Shown: in pieces, positions 25,395-37,786 of the stretch
How the letters are laid out: every line of letters begins with the position of its first letter
Position numbering within the stretch: position 1 is the first letter of the stretch
Origin: Stictocephala bisonia
Lineage: Eukaryota > Arthropoda > Insecta > Hemiptera > Membracidae
NCBI GenBank assembly: GCA_035578905.1
Contig: JAQJVL010000084.1
Location: 1,175,941-1,239,940 of the forward strand
Direction: 5' to 3'
DNA: 64,000 nucleotides
Position numbers and translations under genes: made by a program
The notes under the pieces: generated by a model
What the model saw: only the letters and a program-made list of their open reading frames with translations
What the model was told of the DNA's origin: nothing
The model's database searches: none

Positions 25395-28300
25395 AACCTT
25401 AATGTGTGCTAAAATGGATACGTGCATATTAGTGTAAAATTGTATACAGGCACGTTTAATGTGTATTAAAATGGATACGTGCATATTAGTGTAATATTGT
25501 ATACAGGCACGTTTAATGTGTATTAAAATGGATACGTGCATATTAGTGTAATATGGTATACAGGCACGTTTAATGTGTATTAAAATGGATATGTGCATAT
25601 TAGTGTAATATTGTATACAGGCACGTTTAATATGTATTAAAATGGATACGTGCATATAAGTGTAATACTGTATACAGGCACGTTTAATGTGTATTAAAAT
25701 GGATACGTGCATATTAGTGTAATACTGTATACAGGCACGTTTAATGTGTATTAAAATGGATACGTGCATATTAGTGTAATACTGTATACAGGCACGTTTA
25801 ATGTGTATTAAAATGGATACGTGCGTATACAGGCACGTTTAATGTGTATTAAAATGGATACGTGCATATTAGTGTAATATTGTATACAGGGATGTTTAAT
25901 GTGTATTAAAATGGATACGTGCATATTAGTGTAATACTGTATACAGGCACGTTTAATGTGTATTAAAATGGATACGTGCATATTAGTGTAATACTGTATA
26001 CAGGCACGTTTAATATGTATTAAAATGGAGACGTGCATATCAGTGTAATACTGTATACAGGGATGTTTAATGTGTATTAAAATGGATACGTGCATATTAG
26101 TGTAATACTGTATACAGGCACGTTTAATGTGTATTAAAATGGATACGTGCATATTAGTGTAATACTGTATACAGGCACGTTTAATGTGTATTAAAATGGA
26201 TACGTGCATATTAGTGTAATATTGTATACAGGGATGTTTAATGTGTATTAAAATGGATACGTGCATATTAGTGTAATACTGTATACAGGCACGTTTAATG
26301 TGTATTAAAATGGATACGTGCATATTAGTGTAATACTGTATACAGGCACGTTTAATGTGTATTAAAATGGATACGTGCATATTAGTGTAATACTGTATAC
26401 AGGCACGTTTAATGTGTATTAAAATGGATATGTGCATATTAGTGTAATACTGTATACAGGCACGTTTAATGTGTATTAAAATGGATAAGTGCATATTAGT
26501 GTAATACTGTATACAGGCACGTTTAATGTGTATTAATATGGATACGTGCATATTAGTGTAATACTGTATACAGGCACGTTTAATGTGTATTAAAATGGAT
26601 ACGTGCATATTAGTGTAATATTGTATACAGGGATGTTTAATGTGTATTAAAATGGATACGTGCATGTTAGTGTAATATTGTATACAGGGATGTTTAATAC
26701 GTATTAAAATGGATACGTGCATATTAGTGTAATACTGTATACAGGTACGTTTAATATGTATTAAAATGGAGACGTGCATATTAGTGTAATACTGTATACA
26801 GGCACGTTTAATATGTATTAAAATGGAGACGTGCATATTAGTGTAATACTGTATACGGGCACGTTTAATGTGTATTAAAATGGATACGTGCATATTAGTG
26901 TAATATTGTATACAGGGATGTTTAATATGTGTTTAAATGGAGACGTGCATATTAGTGTAATACTGTATACAGGCACGTTTAATATGTATTAAAATGGAGA
27001 CGTGCATATTAGTGTAATACTGTATACAAGCACGTTTAATATGTATTAAAATGGAGACGTGCATATTAGTGTAAAACTGTATGCAGGCACGTTTAATATG
27101 TATTAAAATGGAGACGTGCATATTAGTGTAATACTGTATGCAGGCACGTTTAATGTGCATTAAAATGGATACGTGCATGTTAGTGTAATATTGTATACAG
27201 GGATGTTTAATGTGTATTAAAATGGATACGTGCATATTAGTGTAATATTGTATACAGGCACGTTTAATGTGTATTAAAATGGATACGTGCATATTAGTGT
27301 AATACTGTATACAGGGATGTTTAATGTGTATTAAAATGGATATGTGCATATTAGTGTAATACTGTATACAGGCACGTTTAATGTGTATTAAAATGGATAC
27401 GTGCATATTAGTGCAATAGTGTAAACAGACACGTTTAATATGTATTAAAATGGAGACGTGCATATTAGTGTAATACTGTATACAGGGATGTTTAATGTGT
27501 ATTAAAATGGATATGTGCATATTAGTGTAATATTGTATACAGGGATGTTTAATATGTATTAAAATGGATACGTGCATATTAGTGTAATACTGTATACGGG
27601 CACGTTTAATGTATATTAAAATGGATACGTGCATATTAGTGTAATACTGTATACGGGCACGTTTAATGTGTATTAAAATGGATACGTGCATATTAGTGTA
27701 ATACTGTATACAGGCACGTTTAATATGTATTAAAAAGGATACGTGCATATTAGTGTAATACAGTATACAGGCACGTTTAATATGTATTAAAATAGGTACG
27801 TGCATATTAGTGTAATACTGTATACAGGGATGTTTAATGTTATTAAGATGGATACGTGCATATTAGTGTAATACTGTATACAGGCACGTTTAATGTGTAT
27901 TAAAATGGATACGTGCATATTAGTGTAATATTGTATACATGCACGTTTAATGTGTATTAAAATGGATACGTGCATATTAGTGTAATATTGTATACAGGCA
28001 CGTTTAATGTGTATTAAAATGGATACGTGCATATTAGTGTAATACTGTATACAGGGATGTTTAATGTGTATTAAAATGGATACGTGCATATTAGTGTAAT
28101 ACTGTATACAGGGATGTTTAATGTGTATTAAAATGGATACGTGCATATTAGTGTAATACTGTATACAGGCACGTTTAATGTGTATTAAAATGGATACGTG
28201 CATATTAGTGTAATATTGTATACAGGGATGTTTAAAATGTATTAAAATGGATACGTGCATATTAGTGTAATACTGTATACAGGCACGTTTAATGTGTATT

Positions 28301-28700
28301 AAAATGGATACGTGCATATTAGTGTAATATTGTATACAGGCACGTTTAATATGTATTAAAATGGATACGTGCATATTAGTGTAATACTGTATACAGGCAC
28401 GTTTAATATGTATTAAAATGGATACCTGCATATTAGTGTAATACTGTATACAGGCACGTTTAATATGTATTAAAATGGATACCTGCATATTAGTGTAATA
28501 CTGTATACAGGCACGTTTAATATGTATTAAAATGGATGCGTGCATATTAGTGTAATACTGTATACAGGGATGTTTAATGTGTATTAAAATGGATACGTGC
28601 ATATTAGTGTAATATTGTATACAGGCATGTTTAGTGTGTATTAAAATGGATACGTGCATATTAGTGTAATACTGTATACAGGACCGTTTAATGTGTATTG
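25395..28700. repeat. 57-bp satellite array, about 58 copies
   Basis: Units containing TGTATACAGGCACGTTTAAT and GGATACGTGCATATTAGTG repeat every 57 bp. Because 57 is 19 codons, one minus-strand frame stays open over long runs (127, 361, 290 and 320 codons). Small indels near 25790-25826, 26900-26935 and 27790-27845 break it. Frequent variants are GGCACG/GGGATG, GGATACG/GGAGACG, GTGTATT/ATGTATT and ATATTG/ATACTG. The encoded 19-residue unit has no known domain, so I call this a non-coding satellite. Confidence 0.96.
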
Positions 28701-31309
28701 TTCCCCCGTCATTTAGATACAATACAGAGACAAAAAACAGACACCGCATCCTATAGTGCGCTGAATGGGTGTCGAATTATGGAAATTTGGGGTTTCGAGT
28801 ACTTTCTTCTCCAATTCGTCATGCGGATGGCAGAGGAGCACCGCTGTCAATTCTCCCATTGATGTCTCCAAATCCATAACAATTGGATTGACGTAGATGT
28901 TATCAATACAAATGTCAATAGGTTTGCATTAAGTACTGAGGCACCACCAATAGTTAAGCGATGGGTGAATGTGAAGTCAACAAGAAACATAGATGAAAAG
29001 GGCTCAATGGTTTTTTTTAAATAATTGAAACGAGGTACAGTGTGTGGGTACATTTACAGATCTAGAATATAATTAGAGTAGAATATAATAATTGTATTAA
29101 TTTGCATAAAAAATCACACGCAATGTACCTCAATTGTCAGTAATAATATTTAAAACTACGCGATCGTTAATTCATAAAACTTAGTATAAACGCTAGAAGC
29201 GCAAGTGGAAAACTTGAAATTGTCAAAATTTAAAATAAGAAGTTCCTAATGCAGATACTGTATAGTAGTTTTGGGCATTTTGTACATTGTAAAAGAATAA
29301 AGCTGATTTTCCTAAATATTTGTTTACTTTTCTAGTATTTTTAGTAGCGAAAACCTTGCAGCTAAAGCATTTGCACACCTATTAAAATTTTCATAGCTGT
29401 TTTTACTAAAATTATAAAGTTAAACACGACACTGTTTGACTTAAAAAACTATAAAAAAGCAACATTCTCCATATTTAAAAAAAGGTTTATTTTTATAATT
29501 ATTTTACTCTAATCACGATATTAAAAAATTGATGAGATCTTTTTCAAGTATATATATAACACTTGCACGGTATATATATATTTATTTATTTATCTTTGAA
29601 TGGAATGTGTTTGTGCACGGATTCGCCAGAAGTTCTGTATTATCGTTCGTTATCTTAGCAACAAATGTCTGTGCAGTTCTGTATAAGAAACTCTTACTGG
29701 AGTTTGTTCTTATTAGTTGGATTACAATATTTCCGTATCTAATTAATAGGTAGTGCTCGTTTTGTCTTTGAACACTTACTCTACTAAATTCACACAATTA
29801 TATAAATATATATTCATAGAAATCTAAAATTTAGGACCTAAATCAGAATGTGTTTTTGGATGACAAAATATTCATTTTAAAATTGTATTAAAAGTTTTAA
29901 TCATTTTTATCATAGTTGGAACAAAAAAAGTACCGGAGTATTAACTAGTTTTCACTGTTCATCGACTTTACACTTTTAATACTCATTTAAACCGTAAATG
30001 TGTCGCATTTATATTTTCTTCGTGGTAAATAGTAATTAATTATTTCAATAAGTTTTATACATTTCAGAATTTTAACTTTTCAAGATAAAAAAGTTCTTAT
30101 CAATATCCTGACACAAATTTTTCTTGGCTTCTAGAGGTAGTAAAATTAGTCACGTTGTAATCCTTATGAAATGTATGGTTAGGAAACATTACTTTTACAT
30201 GATAAATTTAAAGTTATTTTAAATCATTACATTTACCTACGCATATAAAAGAACCGTATTGTAATTAATTTTACGACCTCTAAACATTGTTTCATGATAT
30301 TGATAATATTTTTTTTTTAATTTAAAATTCTGAAATTTGTTGAACTTATATAAAACATTCCTTTCAACTGCGTAATTAAAATAAAAATGTTATGCACTAA
30401 CTCGTTTTCGAGTAATAAAAGTGTAAAGTTCATGCACGAGAAATTAAGCTGTGTCAATCGAAAGTGTGCTTATAAAAATTATTAGTAATTGATAAAATAT
30501 AAAAATAGTTCAAAATTAACTTTTAACTCTTAGATTAATAAAGTGACATTATTTGAGATGATCTTCGCAGAAACCCGAAAATGCAGTTTAATTTAAATAA
30601 AAACCATTTAAAAAGAAGGAATTAGAACTGTACATATACATGTTTTTAATAGTTAAATATTAATGATTATTTAATTTTGTATTTAAATTTTTAATGTTGT
30701 TTTTATTATTTCACATTTTTTTATGTATGGATTTAGAAAATATATCATAGTTATGCATATGTAGCAGGCACAGAACTCCGAAAGCAAATAATTTATTAAG
30801 AACTCCATGGCCATTGAATGGCCTGATATATTGTTGTACGTAAAGATCTAATCTCCCTTTGTCCCCCGTTCTTTCACAGAACAGGTTTGCATAACAACAG
30901 AAATTGCTAACTTTAACCTTGTCGCATAAGGTATTCATTATCAATGTTCTATCACTATGCGTTTTCTAAAAGTACATGTTTTTATTCAGTTTACTTTGCG
31001 ATTATTTTTACAATGTTTATAATAATTAAATGTTACCGGTACAAACTTTCTCCTTTTTCCTTTGTTATTTCAGATTGTTTCAAAAATGTACAAAGCTTGT
31101 TAAAGAAATAATATTTGAAATAGTTTATTGTGTTGATTTATAATTTTTTTAAATAAGATACCTAATATAAACTTTTATGCTGAACTGATATATCCAAAAA
31201 TAATCTCCACAGTTCCACAATTCTTTCTTATTTAAATAAAAGTATGGAAAAAATAATCTTCAAAAACAGCTGTTTTAGGTAAACAACCTTCAACAACTTG
31301 AATTGTGTC
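28701..31309. other. AT-rich intergenic stretch
   Basis: No gene recognised. A moderately GC-balanced block at about 28740-29055 has short open segments on both strands, none with a known domain. A (TA)n run lies at about 29550-29582. ORFs of 71-77 codons at 29529-29797 and 30711-30944 are not called. Confidence 0.45.
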
Positions 31310-31720
31310 TTCCAGATTTCGGCCTCCAGCCCCAATTTAATCGGGTGTTAACTAAAATATTTTTAATTCACATCTTTACTGAAAATTTAATCAAACAAGT
31401 TAGAGCAATTCTTTTCAGAAAATTCAAAATTTCCGCAATTTTTTTTCCATAAAAATAAAAAAGCTAAAATTTTTAAAAAGTGAAAAAAAGGTCCGGGCAT
31501 ATTGGCTAAACACACCTAAATACCAAAATATCCATCCGTTTGATCTCCAGCGAAGTAAACAGGTACATATACGGACAGACACCAAAATAATTTTAAAAAA
31601 TACACTCTCTTTCGGGTTTAGGGGGCCCTAAAGTTGATTTTTAAACCAACTTGTAACAACACATTTTTTGGACGATCACAATACTTTCTCTATGCTAACG
31701 CATCTAGCAGAAAGTAAAAT
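31310..31720. mobile_element. Possible LINE-type 3' UTR fragment
   Basis: Contains CATCCGTTTGATCTCCAG, then AGTAAACAGGTACATATACG and GACAGACACC. This reads like the 3' regions that insect RTE/CR1-type elements often carry (CCGTT...GACAGACA). There is no ORF and no second copy in the window, so the call rests on general resemblance only. Confidence 0.25.
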
Positions 31721-32554
31721 GTGCATACATTATGTCCTTCAAATAGTTATTGAGTTAAGTTGAACATAATACAGCTGATAAATGTAATATGTTAGTTTAT
31801 TGAAATTCGGAAGAGATGTTTATCCAAAGGTAGTTTGTGGTCTGCCATTATGTTCCAAACGTATTTTTAAGACTAGTGGACACCACTCCATGCTTCGCGT
31901 GACACATCACAATATACCTTGAATAATAAAAACACTTAACTGTGACATCGGTGGTATTGTCATTGTTGTTGGCAATTCTGATTCTGTTGTTCGTGTTGTG
32001 ATCAGTTTGACATTTTTCATTTACTTTTAATTTACGATTAATTATTTTAAATGTTTTTTTTTACAATCCGAGTGAAGCGAACCTGAATAGTTGAAAAACA
32101 ATAAAATATTAGACATTACTAACTACTATAAATATTTAAATAGTTTAAATTTTTTTAACAAGAGAAACAAGTCAAAATACTTTAAAATAAAATGTTTTCA
32201 AAAGTAGTCTTCTGTTGCTCAGTAGTACACGAATAAAACTTAATATTTTCTGTGATGTAACATAATCGACAATAGATGCGCATTTTCCTGTAATGTTGCA
32301 TTTGAGTCTTAAAGCAGGCTCTGGTATAAATAAATTTCCTTACACCATTTTTGGCTGAGACATTCATTTTATACAAGAAAATATTAGTTAAAATAAGCTC
32401 TCTAGTTGGTAACTTCATTGTAAGTTTCGAAGCGTTCAAAGCAAAATATTCAAATGAGTTCTTCCTTCTAACTAACTACGCGTTTTTACAAAACGAAATA
32501 ACAAACTGCAGTAATATTTAAATTTAAAACTTTAGCATTATAATTTGTACAACT
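31721..32554. other. AT-rich intergenic stretch
   Basis: No gene recognised. An 85-codon minus ORF at 32182-32439 has no identifiable domain. Confidence 0.45.
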
Positions 32555-32900
32555 ACACTAGCTGTTTACTCGTGCTTTGCCACGGAATAACGATATGTTT
32601 ATGTTACATTAACAAATATTCATTTATATAAGAGTTACTTAGCATATTTCCACAGTTTTAATTTAATTTCTTTTTATTTAACAACTGATGATCATTGCAA
32701 TAACATTGAAACTTTGAAGGCCAGTGCGGTGGAGCGTAGAGTAACCTTATCAGGCGTATATCCAACAATTGCCCAAGACGATTGGAGGCCCTGTGTAGGA
32801 ATGTACACCATAGAGGTGTTGATTAGTGGACAAACAAACCAACAGTCAAGCAGACATTCGATTTTATATATACAGAAGGTATTGCGAAGAAAGCGTACAG
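32555..32900. mobile_element. Possible SINE/RTE-like dispersed fragment
   Basis: Starts with CTGTTTACTCGTGCTTTGCC and ends with a block reading ACAAACCAACAGTCAAGCAG then ACATTCGATTTTATATATAC. A GCTGTTTACYCGTGGCTTTGCC-type start and a repeated CAGACA/ACATTC end followed by TATATA are familiar in insect RTE-related repeats. There is only one copy here. The 68-codon open frame over it is not called as a gene. Confidence 0.3.
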
Positions 32901-33473
32901 CCTGTCAGGTTTATGTTTAGCGAGGGTAAGACAAGGGACACATTCTGCCCTTGAGGCAGCGGAATATGACGGGCGAAAAAAGCGAACACACCAATTAATG
33001 CTTTCATGTTTAGTCTTTGTTGAATATGTATATGTAACACATCAATATACAGAACGCTTGATATATTTTTTATTTGTTTAAATGAAATTAATAGAAAAAT
33101 AACCTGCATTTAAGTTGGATATATGAAGGGCATATTTAATATTTGTAATGTAAATATATTCTAAGGGCTGAGAAGTACGTCATCGTCACACCATTACTCA
33201 TATTATTTGACAAAGCGTAAGTATCCCACCCAGCAGTACACAATTCTTATTTATTACCCTCGTTTTAGTTGTACGCAAAATGGAGCTATAAGCCTAAGTA
33301 AAGATGAGTGTGATATTTTATTATTTTGCGTGTATCCAAATATTACATAAGGTGCGATACATTCATATGAAAGTCATCAGTCAACTATAAAATGTAATAA
33401 ACGTAGGTCTACTCTTCCTAAATATCAGTTATAAATGAAACTTAGACTAAAGCTAGAAATGAAATCTGTCATC
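32901..33473. other. Intergenic stretch, nothing recognised
   Basis: Unique AT-rich sequence with one 81-codon minus ORF (32864-33109) that lacks recognisable features. Confidence 0.45.
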
Positions 33474-33627
33474 TCAACTTATATACAGTGAAACCACGAC
33501 TCTCGACTTATATACAATGAAACCACGACTCTCGACTTATATACAGTGAAACCACGACTCTCGACTTATATACAGTGAAACCACGACTCTTGACCTATAA
33601 ACAATGAAACCACGACTCTCGACTTCT
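33474..33627. repeat. 29-bp minisatellite, about 5 copies
   Basis: Unit of 29 bp with CTTATATACAGTGAAACCAC then GACTCTCGA. The outermost copies carry substitutions. Confidence 0.93.
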
Positions 33628-33845
33628 AAAATCAATCACCGAATAGAGTACTTTTATTAATAGACTAAAACTACACCTCATAGAAGACCACACTCACCAA
33701 GTAGATTAGAACTCACATCGAGAAGTGACGACTCCTCATTTTCCAAATCGTTGAGAAGACAGCGATGTACGATAGTAGTTTTTTTAATAATAATAATTGC
33801 TTTATTTTAACAAAGGTTTGTATGAAATGGTGAACTTAAGACTAA

Positions 33846-34236
33846 TAACTTACGTCCTCTCTTACAGTTAATACCTTACGTCCTCTCTTACAGTTAATAA
33901 CTTACGTCCTCTCTTACAGTTAATAACTTACGTCCTCTCTTACAGTTAATAACTTACGTCCTCTCTTACAGTTAATAACTTACGTCCTCTCTTACAGTTA
34001 ATAACTTACGTCCTCTCTTACAGTTAATAACTTACGTCCTCTCTTACAGTTAATAACTTACGTCCTCTCTTACAGTTAATAACTTACGTCCTCTCTTACA
34101 GTTAATAACTTACGTCCTCTCTTACAGTTAATAACTTACGTCCTCTCTTACAGTTAATAACTTACGTCCTCTCTTACAGTTAATAACTTACGTCCTCTCT
34201 TACAGTTAATAACTTACGTCCTCTCTTACAGTTAAT
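33846..34236. repeat. 26-bp minisatellite, about 15 copies
   Basis: Unit of 26 bp, TAACTTACGTCCTCTCTTAC then AGTTAA. Apart from one base in an early copy the units are identical. Each unit contains a pyrimidine tract followed by ACAG, like a vertebrate or insect 3' splice site. Confidence 0.96.
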
Positions 34237-34491
34237 CATTATATTGAAGATGACTTTACTTCCTTATATAACATCCTTTTAATCCTAATAATAACACGAT
34301 TTTACTTAATACAGTTTAATTACTAATATTTGAAGTCAAAAGTTACATGCCGAGGCCGAAGGCCGAGGTGTCACGAGCGTAGCGAGTGACGGGGTTGACA
34401 CGCGAAGCATGCAGGGGTGTCCCCTAGTTTGGTTTAATTCTTTGAGTATTATTATTACAAACTGACTCTGTCACAACAAACAAACTTACGT
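34237..34491. other. Spacer holding a GC-rich CGAGC-type patch
   Basis: AT-rich except at about 34346-34430, where TGCCGAGGCCGAAGGCCGAG, CACGAGCGTAGCGAGTGACG and AGGGGTGTCCCCT follow one another. The patch is made of short near-palindromes and resembles blocks at about 23095-23125 and 37835-37875. Function unknown. Confidence 0.5.
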
Positions 34492-34700
34492 CGAAACATG
34501 ACAAAATTCAGGATGTGCGATGAACTGACAAAACGACGGAGAGATGTAAAAGGATTTCTCCTTTTAGTTAATATCCTTTTAAGTTCTTTATCGTGTCAAT
34601 CTACAAAGCAAGATGATCCTGTCTTTAACGCCAACAGCCCTGATGGAATTAGGCCCTTCAATTGTACTGCTTTCATTCGCAATACTTTACACTTTACTAA
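34492..34700 (+). repeat. Dispersed repeat DR-2, copy 2
   Basis: Matches 14040-14200 and 60382-60590 in order: ACTGACAAAACGACGGAGAG, AAAAGGATTTCTCCTTTTAG, TCAATCTACAAAGCAAGATG, ATCCTGTCTTTAACG and GATGGAATTAGG. The 92-codon ORF that starts at 34498 lies within this repeat and is not supported as a gene. Confidence 0.75.
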
Positions 34701-34837
34701 AATATTTCAATACAGAAATGTTATTCAATCGATATGCTATGAATTTATTGTTCACTTTACACTTAATATTAGATAATCAAAATTATCCTTAAATGACTGC
34801 CCATACGAATCTAAACATACAAAGAATACAGATACAG

Positions 34838-35225
34838 TGGTATGGATTTACCCACCAAACCATATTCATACAGTGGAATTGACCCACCCGCCCACCTACA
34901 TACGTAGAGTGGTATGGACCCACCCACACACACACACACACACACATACACGTAGGGTGGAATTGACCCACCCGACCACCTACACGTACAGTGGTATTGA
35001 TCCACCCACCCACTCTTACACATACGGTGGAATTAACTCAGCAGGTTAATATCATTATACAAGTAAGGGCGGGTGCGTGGGTCTATACAACCTTACGTAT
35101 ATGAGCAGGTGGGTGGGCACGTACAATGGTAATGATCCACTCGTACACGTACAATGGTAATGAACCACCCACCCACACACGTACAATGGTGATGACCCAC
35201 CTACCTATCCATACACATATGGTGT
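34838..35225. repeat. Diverged sister array of the 35-bp satellite
   Basis: About ten degenerate units of 30-40 bp. A typical unit reads CACCCGACCACCTACACGTA then CAGTGGTATTGATC. This aligns base for base with the monomer at 1-4612 (CACTCAACCACCTATACACGTACGGTAGTATTACC) apart from GTGG for GTAG, GA for TA and one small gap. A (CA)n run at about 34922-34945 interrupts it. Overlapping ORFs of about 70 codons on both strands are repeat artefacts. Confidence 0.8.
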
Positions 35226-35660
35226 TTAAGGTTATTATAAGTGGTAGTTAATAGTTTATAGATTTTATGTTGATGTTGTTTAAGTAACACAGCTACTATA
35301 TACACGCATATGCAAAATAATCAAAAAGCGTTGCTCTTTTTGCAATTTATACCACAAATGATCATCAGATTATAAAATTTCAAATAATTCACTTCCGTAA
35401 AATATTTTAATTGTAAACTAAAAAAAATATTAAACATTTTTTCTGATGATTTTTATTTATATTTTATTTTACGACGAACGAAACTTAGTACAAATAAGTA
35501 TACCGTTGTATGGTTATAGGCTATATAACAAATGTTCTATGCCCGACCTCAGGCTAAATACGTATTTAGATCATATAACAATTAATTTATAATGTATGAA
35601 AATGTAGACATTACAATAAAAAGTATTCTTTCCTGAAATACATTTAACCATAATTCACTA
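35226..35660. other. AT-rich spacer
   Basis: Unique AT-rich sequence between two diverged tandem arrays. Nothing recognised. Confidence 0.5.
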
Positions 35661-35666
35661 AACAAA

Positions 35667-36050
35667 AGACCCTCCTTTTAGTGTGGTTGACCAAATAAAT
35701 AATCTGATGAGGGCTGGGACCAAGGCTCTGTCTCATTACAAATATGTAATTGGACCGTTTTACGCAAACACAGCTGGGAAAGTTCTTCTGTATTGACTGA
35801 GGCTCCTTTTGGTGTTGACCAAACAACTAATCTGATGAGAGCTGAGACCAAGGTTCTGTCTCATTACAAATATGTAATTGGACCGTTTTACGTAAAAACA
35901 GCTGGGACATGTCTTCTGTAGTGACTGAGGCCCTCCTTTTGGTGTGGTTGACCAAACAACTAATCTGATGAGAACTGGGACCAAGGTTCTGTCTCATTAG
36001 AAATATGTCACTGGATTGTTTTACGAATTGAAGCTGGGAAAGGTGTCTTA
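35667..36050. repeat. About 130-bp tandem repeat, 3 copies, related to the 165-bp satellite
   Basis: GTTGACCAAA recurs at 35686, 35814 and 35947. Each unit carries GTGGTTGACCAAACAACTAA, then TCTGATGAG, CTGGGACCAAGG and TCTGTCTCATTA, clearly homologous to the core of the 165-bp unit at 23483-24980, while the rest of the unit (TTTTACG, CAGCTGGGA) is different. ORFs of 60-82 codons on the minus strand are incidental. Confidence 0.88.
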
Positions 36051-37002
36051 TACAATTTATCAAGTTATGTTTCACCTGTTTCTGTCAACCTAAACAATAT
36101 GAGAATACTAGTAAACGAGATTCGGTAATATTACTTTACTATTTACGAAAATAATAGCAAACCTCTTCCTTCTTATCAATATTTATATACAACTTAGTCT
36201 ATCATAATTTTAAAATTTGTTCAGGAAAAGACATCACGCATTAAAATGGCGTTTAAATGAATATTATTTAAAGGCAATATACTTTGACATTATAGTACGT
36301 TGATTAATAAGGACTGACACCTGAGGAAATAAATAACTGCTACAAAGCTGAAATGGTTGCCATATAGGTGTCACTGGTCATTCCTATGACAGACAACCTG
36401 GGATGATCGTCTACTTGTGTCGGGAGGTGGTGGGGATTACGGCCTCTTGTCATGCAAATTGCTACAGGCTAATTTCTGCCACTCAGCATGAACGTTCTGT
36501 ACTGCCCTAAGTTGAAATTATTGAATCGTGAGCTATATATGTGTAATAGTCTTCACAAATGAAGCCTAAATCATTGTTATGATGTTTAATAACACTAAAG
36601 TTTGATTTTTCCTTTATTAGGCATTGCAAAATGTAAATTTTAGAGGAAATAACACATAAAGCCACAGTTACAACAAGATAACAGTAAATTAGTCATCAAG
36701 CAACTAACCACGATATCATTAGCATCATATTTGAGGAATAAGTTAATTTATGACAGCTCAATAAAGTGCCGTTGAATAGCGGCTAAACAAGCAACGACAC
36801 TTGTAGAGTGCATTTCCTTGTCAACACACTCAGATGAACTCCAAAGCTGTGTAATAAGAAGGTGAACGAAGTAATTACGTATGACATCGCAGCAGACAGG
36901 AAAGTATAAAATATTTCCCTTTCAGTTCTTTTTATAACATAGTGATAGCTAATAAGACATTTTCTTCAGCTGCGTTACGAGAAAATAGAAAAAGTGCTCG
37001 GC
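36051..37002. other. Intergenic stretch, no gene recognised
   Basis: AT-rich with a more balanced patch at about 36310-36500. No ORF, repeat partner or known motif is evident. Confidence 0.45.
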
Positions 37003-37425
37003 GATAATAAATATATCATTACTTTATCAAGCAAATTACCCTTCCTTTACGGTAAACAAAGACCAACGAGATCTTGTTCAGACTATTTCTTGTAAATGTA
37101 GCCCACGTAAACCCACGGTTATGCTTATTCATAATGTACTTCATGTAAACTGCTAATCAAATAATTTGTAGTTTAGTATATTAATACGTGTCTTTGGTTA
37201 TTTAGTTAATGCACTAAACATTTATAAATATTGTCATGAACTAAAACATGATAGTGAAGAAAGTTTTGATTATGGGGTAGATTTAAAGGTGCAAAATATT
37301 TACAAAAAATCAGCAAATGTATTTGTTATTTTTAACTTTTAAATTAATTTCCTTATTGAATTATTTAACATACGAAACTCTGATAAAAAATAAATGTTGA
37401 TATATTAATTTAAATTATAGAAATC
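37003..37425 (+). repeat. Left copy of a direct duplication flanking the hAT element
   Basis: Aligns over its length with 40735-41253 in the same orientation. Paired blocks in order: ATTACTTTATCAAGCAAATT, GGTAAACAAAGACC, GGTTATGCTTATTC, TTTGGTTATTTAGTTAATGC, AATATTGTCATGAA, ACATGATAG, AAAGGTGCAAAA and TTTTGTTATTTTTAA-like. Identity looks like roughly 70-75% with several indels. The left copy is about 100 bp shorter. Confidence 0.75.
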
Positions 37426-37786
37426 GAGGTTTCAAAATTTTTCATATAATATATACATTTGATGGGTTAGGACCGCTTTCCCTTAAAAGTGTTTTGTGTA
37501 TCTCTCTTGCAAAAGGCCGTTGGCGTAGATATAGGCCAGTAGGCTTAGTGCCATGATAATGATTAAAATATATTTTAATAAAGCTTTCCTGCTAGAAACA
37601 CCAATCTGTACCCGAATAATAATAATTTCTTGTTTTACTGTCACATTTCTTAACTTACTAAATCTATCGTATTTATTAAATTAAATTTTATTACTTTAAT
37701 TTGATATCGGTACAAATTGATTGGTTTGAAATTGAAACAAAAAGATTGTGAGCGACATAAGAATTAAAATAATAGTATATTTCATC
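37426..37786. other. AT-rich spacer upstream of the hairpin cluster
   Basis: No feature recognised. A 77-codon minus ORF (37691-37924) runs into the hairpin region and is not called. Confidence 0.45.

Noticed and set aside
25395..28700. Common origin of the 57-bp and 35-bp satellites (shared GTAATACT and TATACA words)
   Set aside because: The words are short and AT-rich, and the order does not hold when the monomers are aligned.
25386..28749. Long minus-strand ORFs as repeat proteins
   Set aside because: Same reasoning: a 57-bp period keeps one frame open, indels break it three times, and the residue unit has no recognised family.
34498..34776. 92-codon ORF as a gene
   Set aside because: It lies within dispersed repeat DR-2, and the other two copies do not keep the frame.
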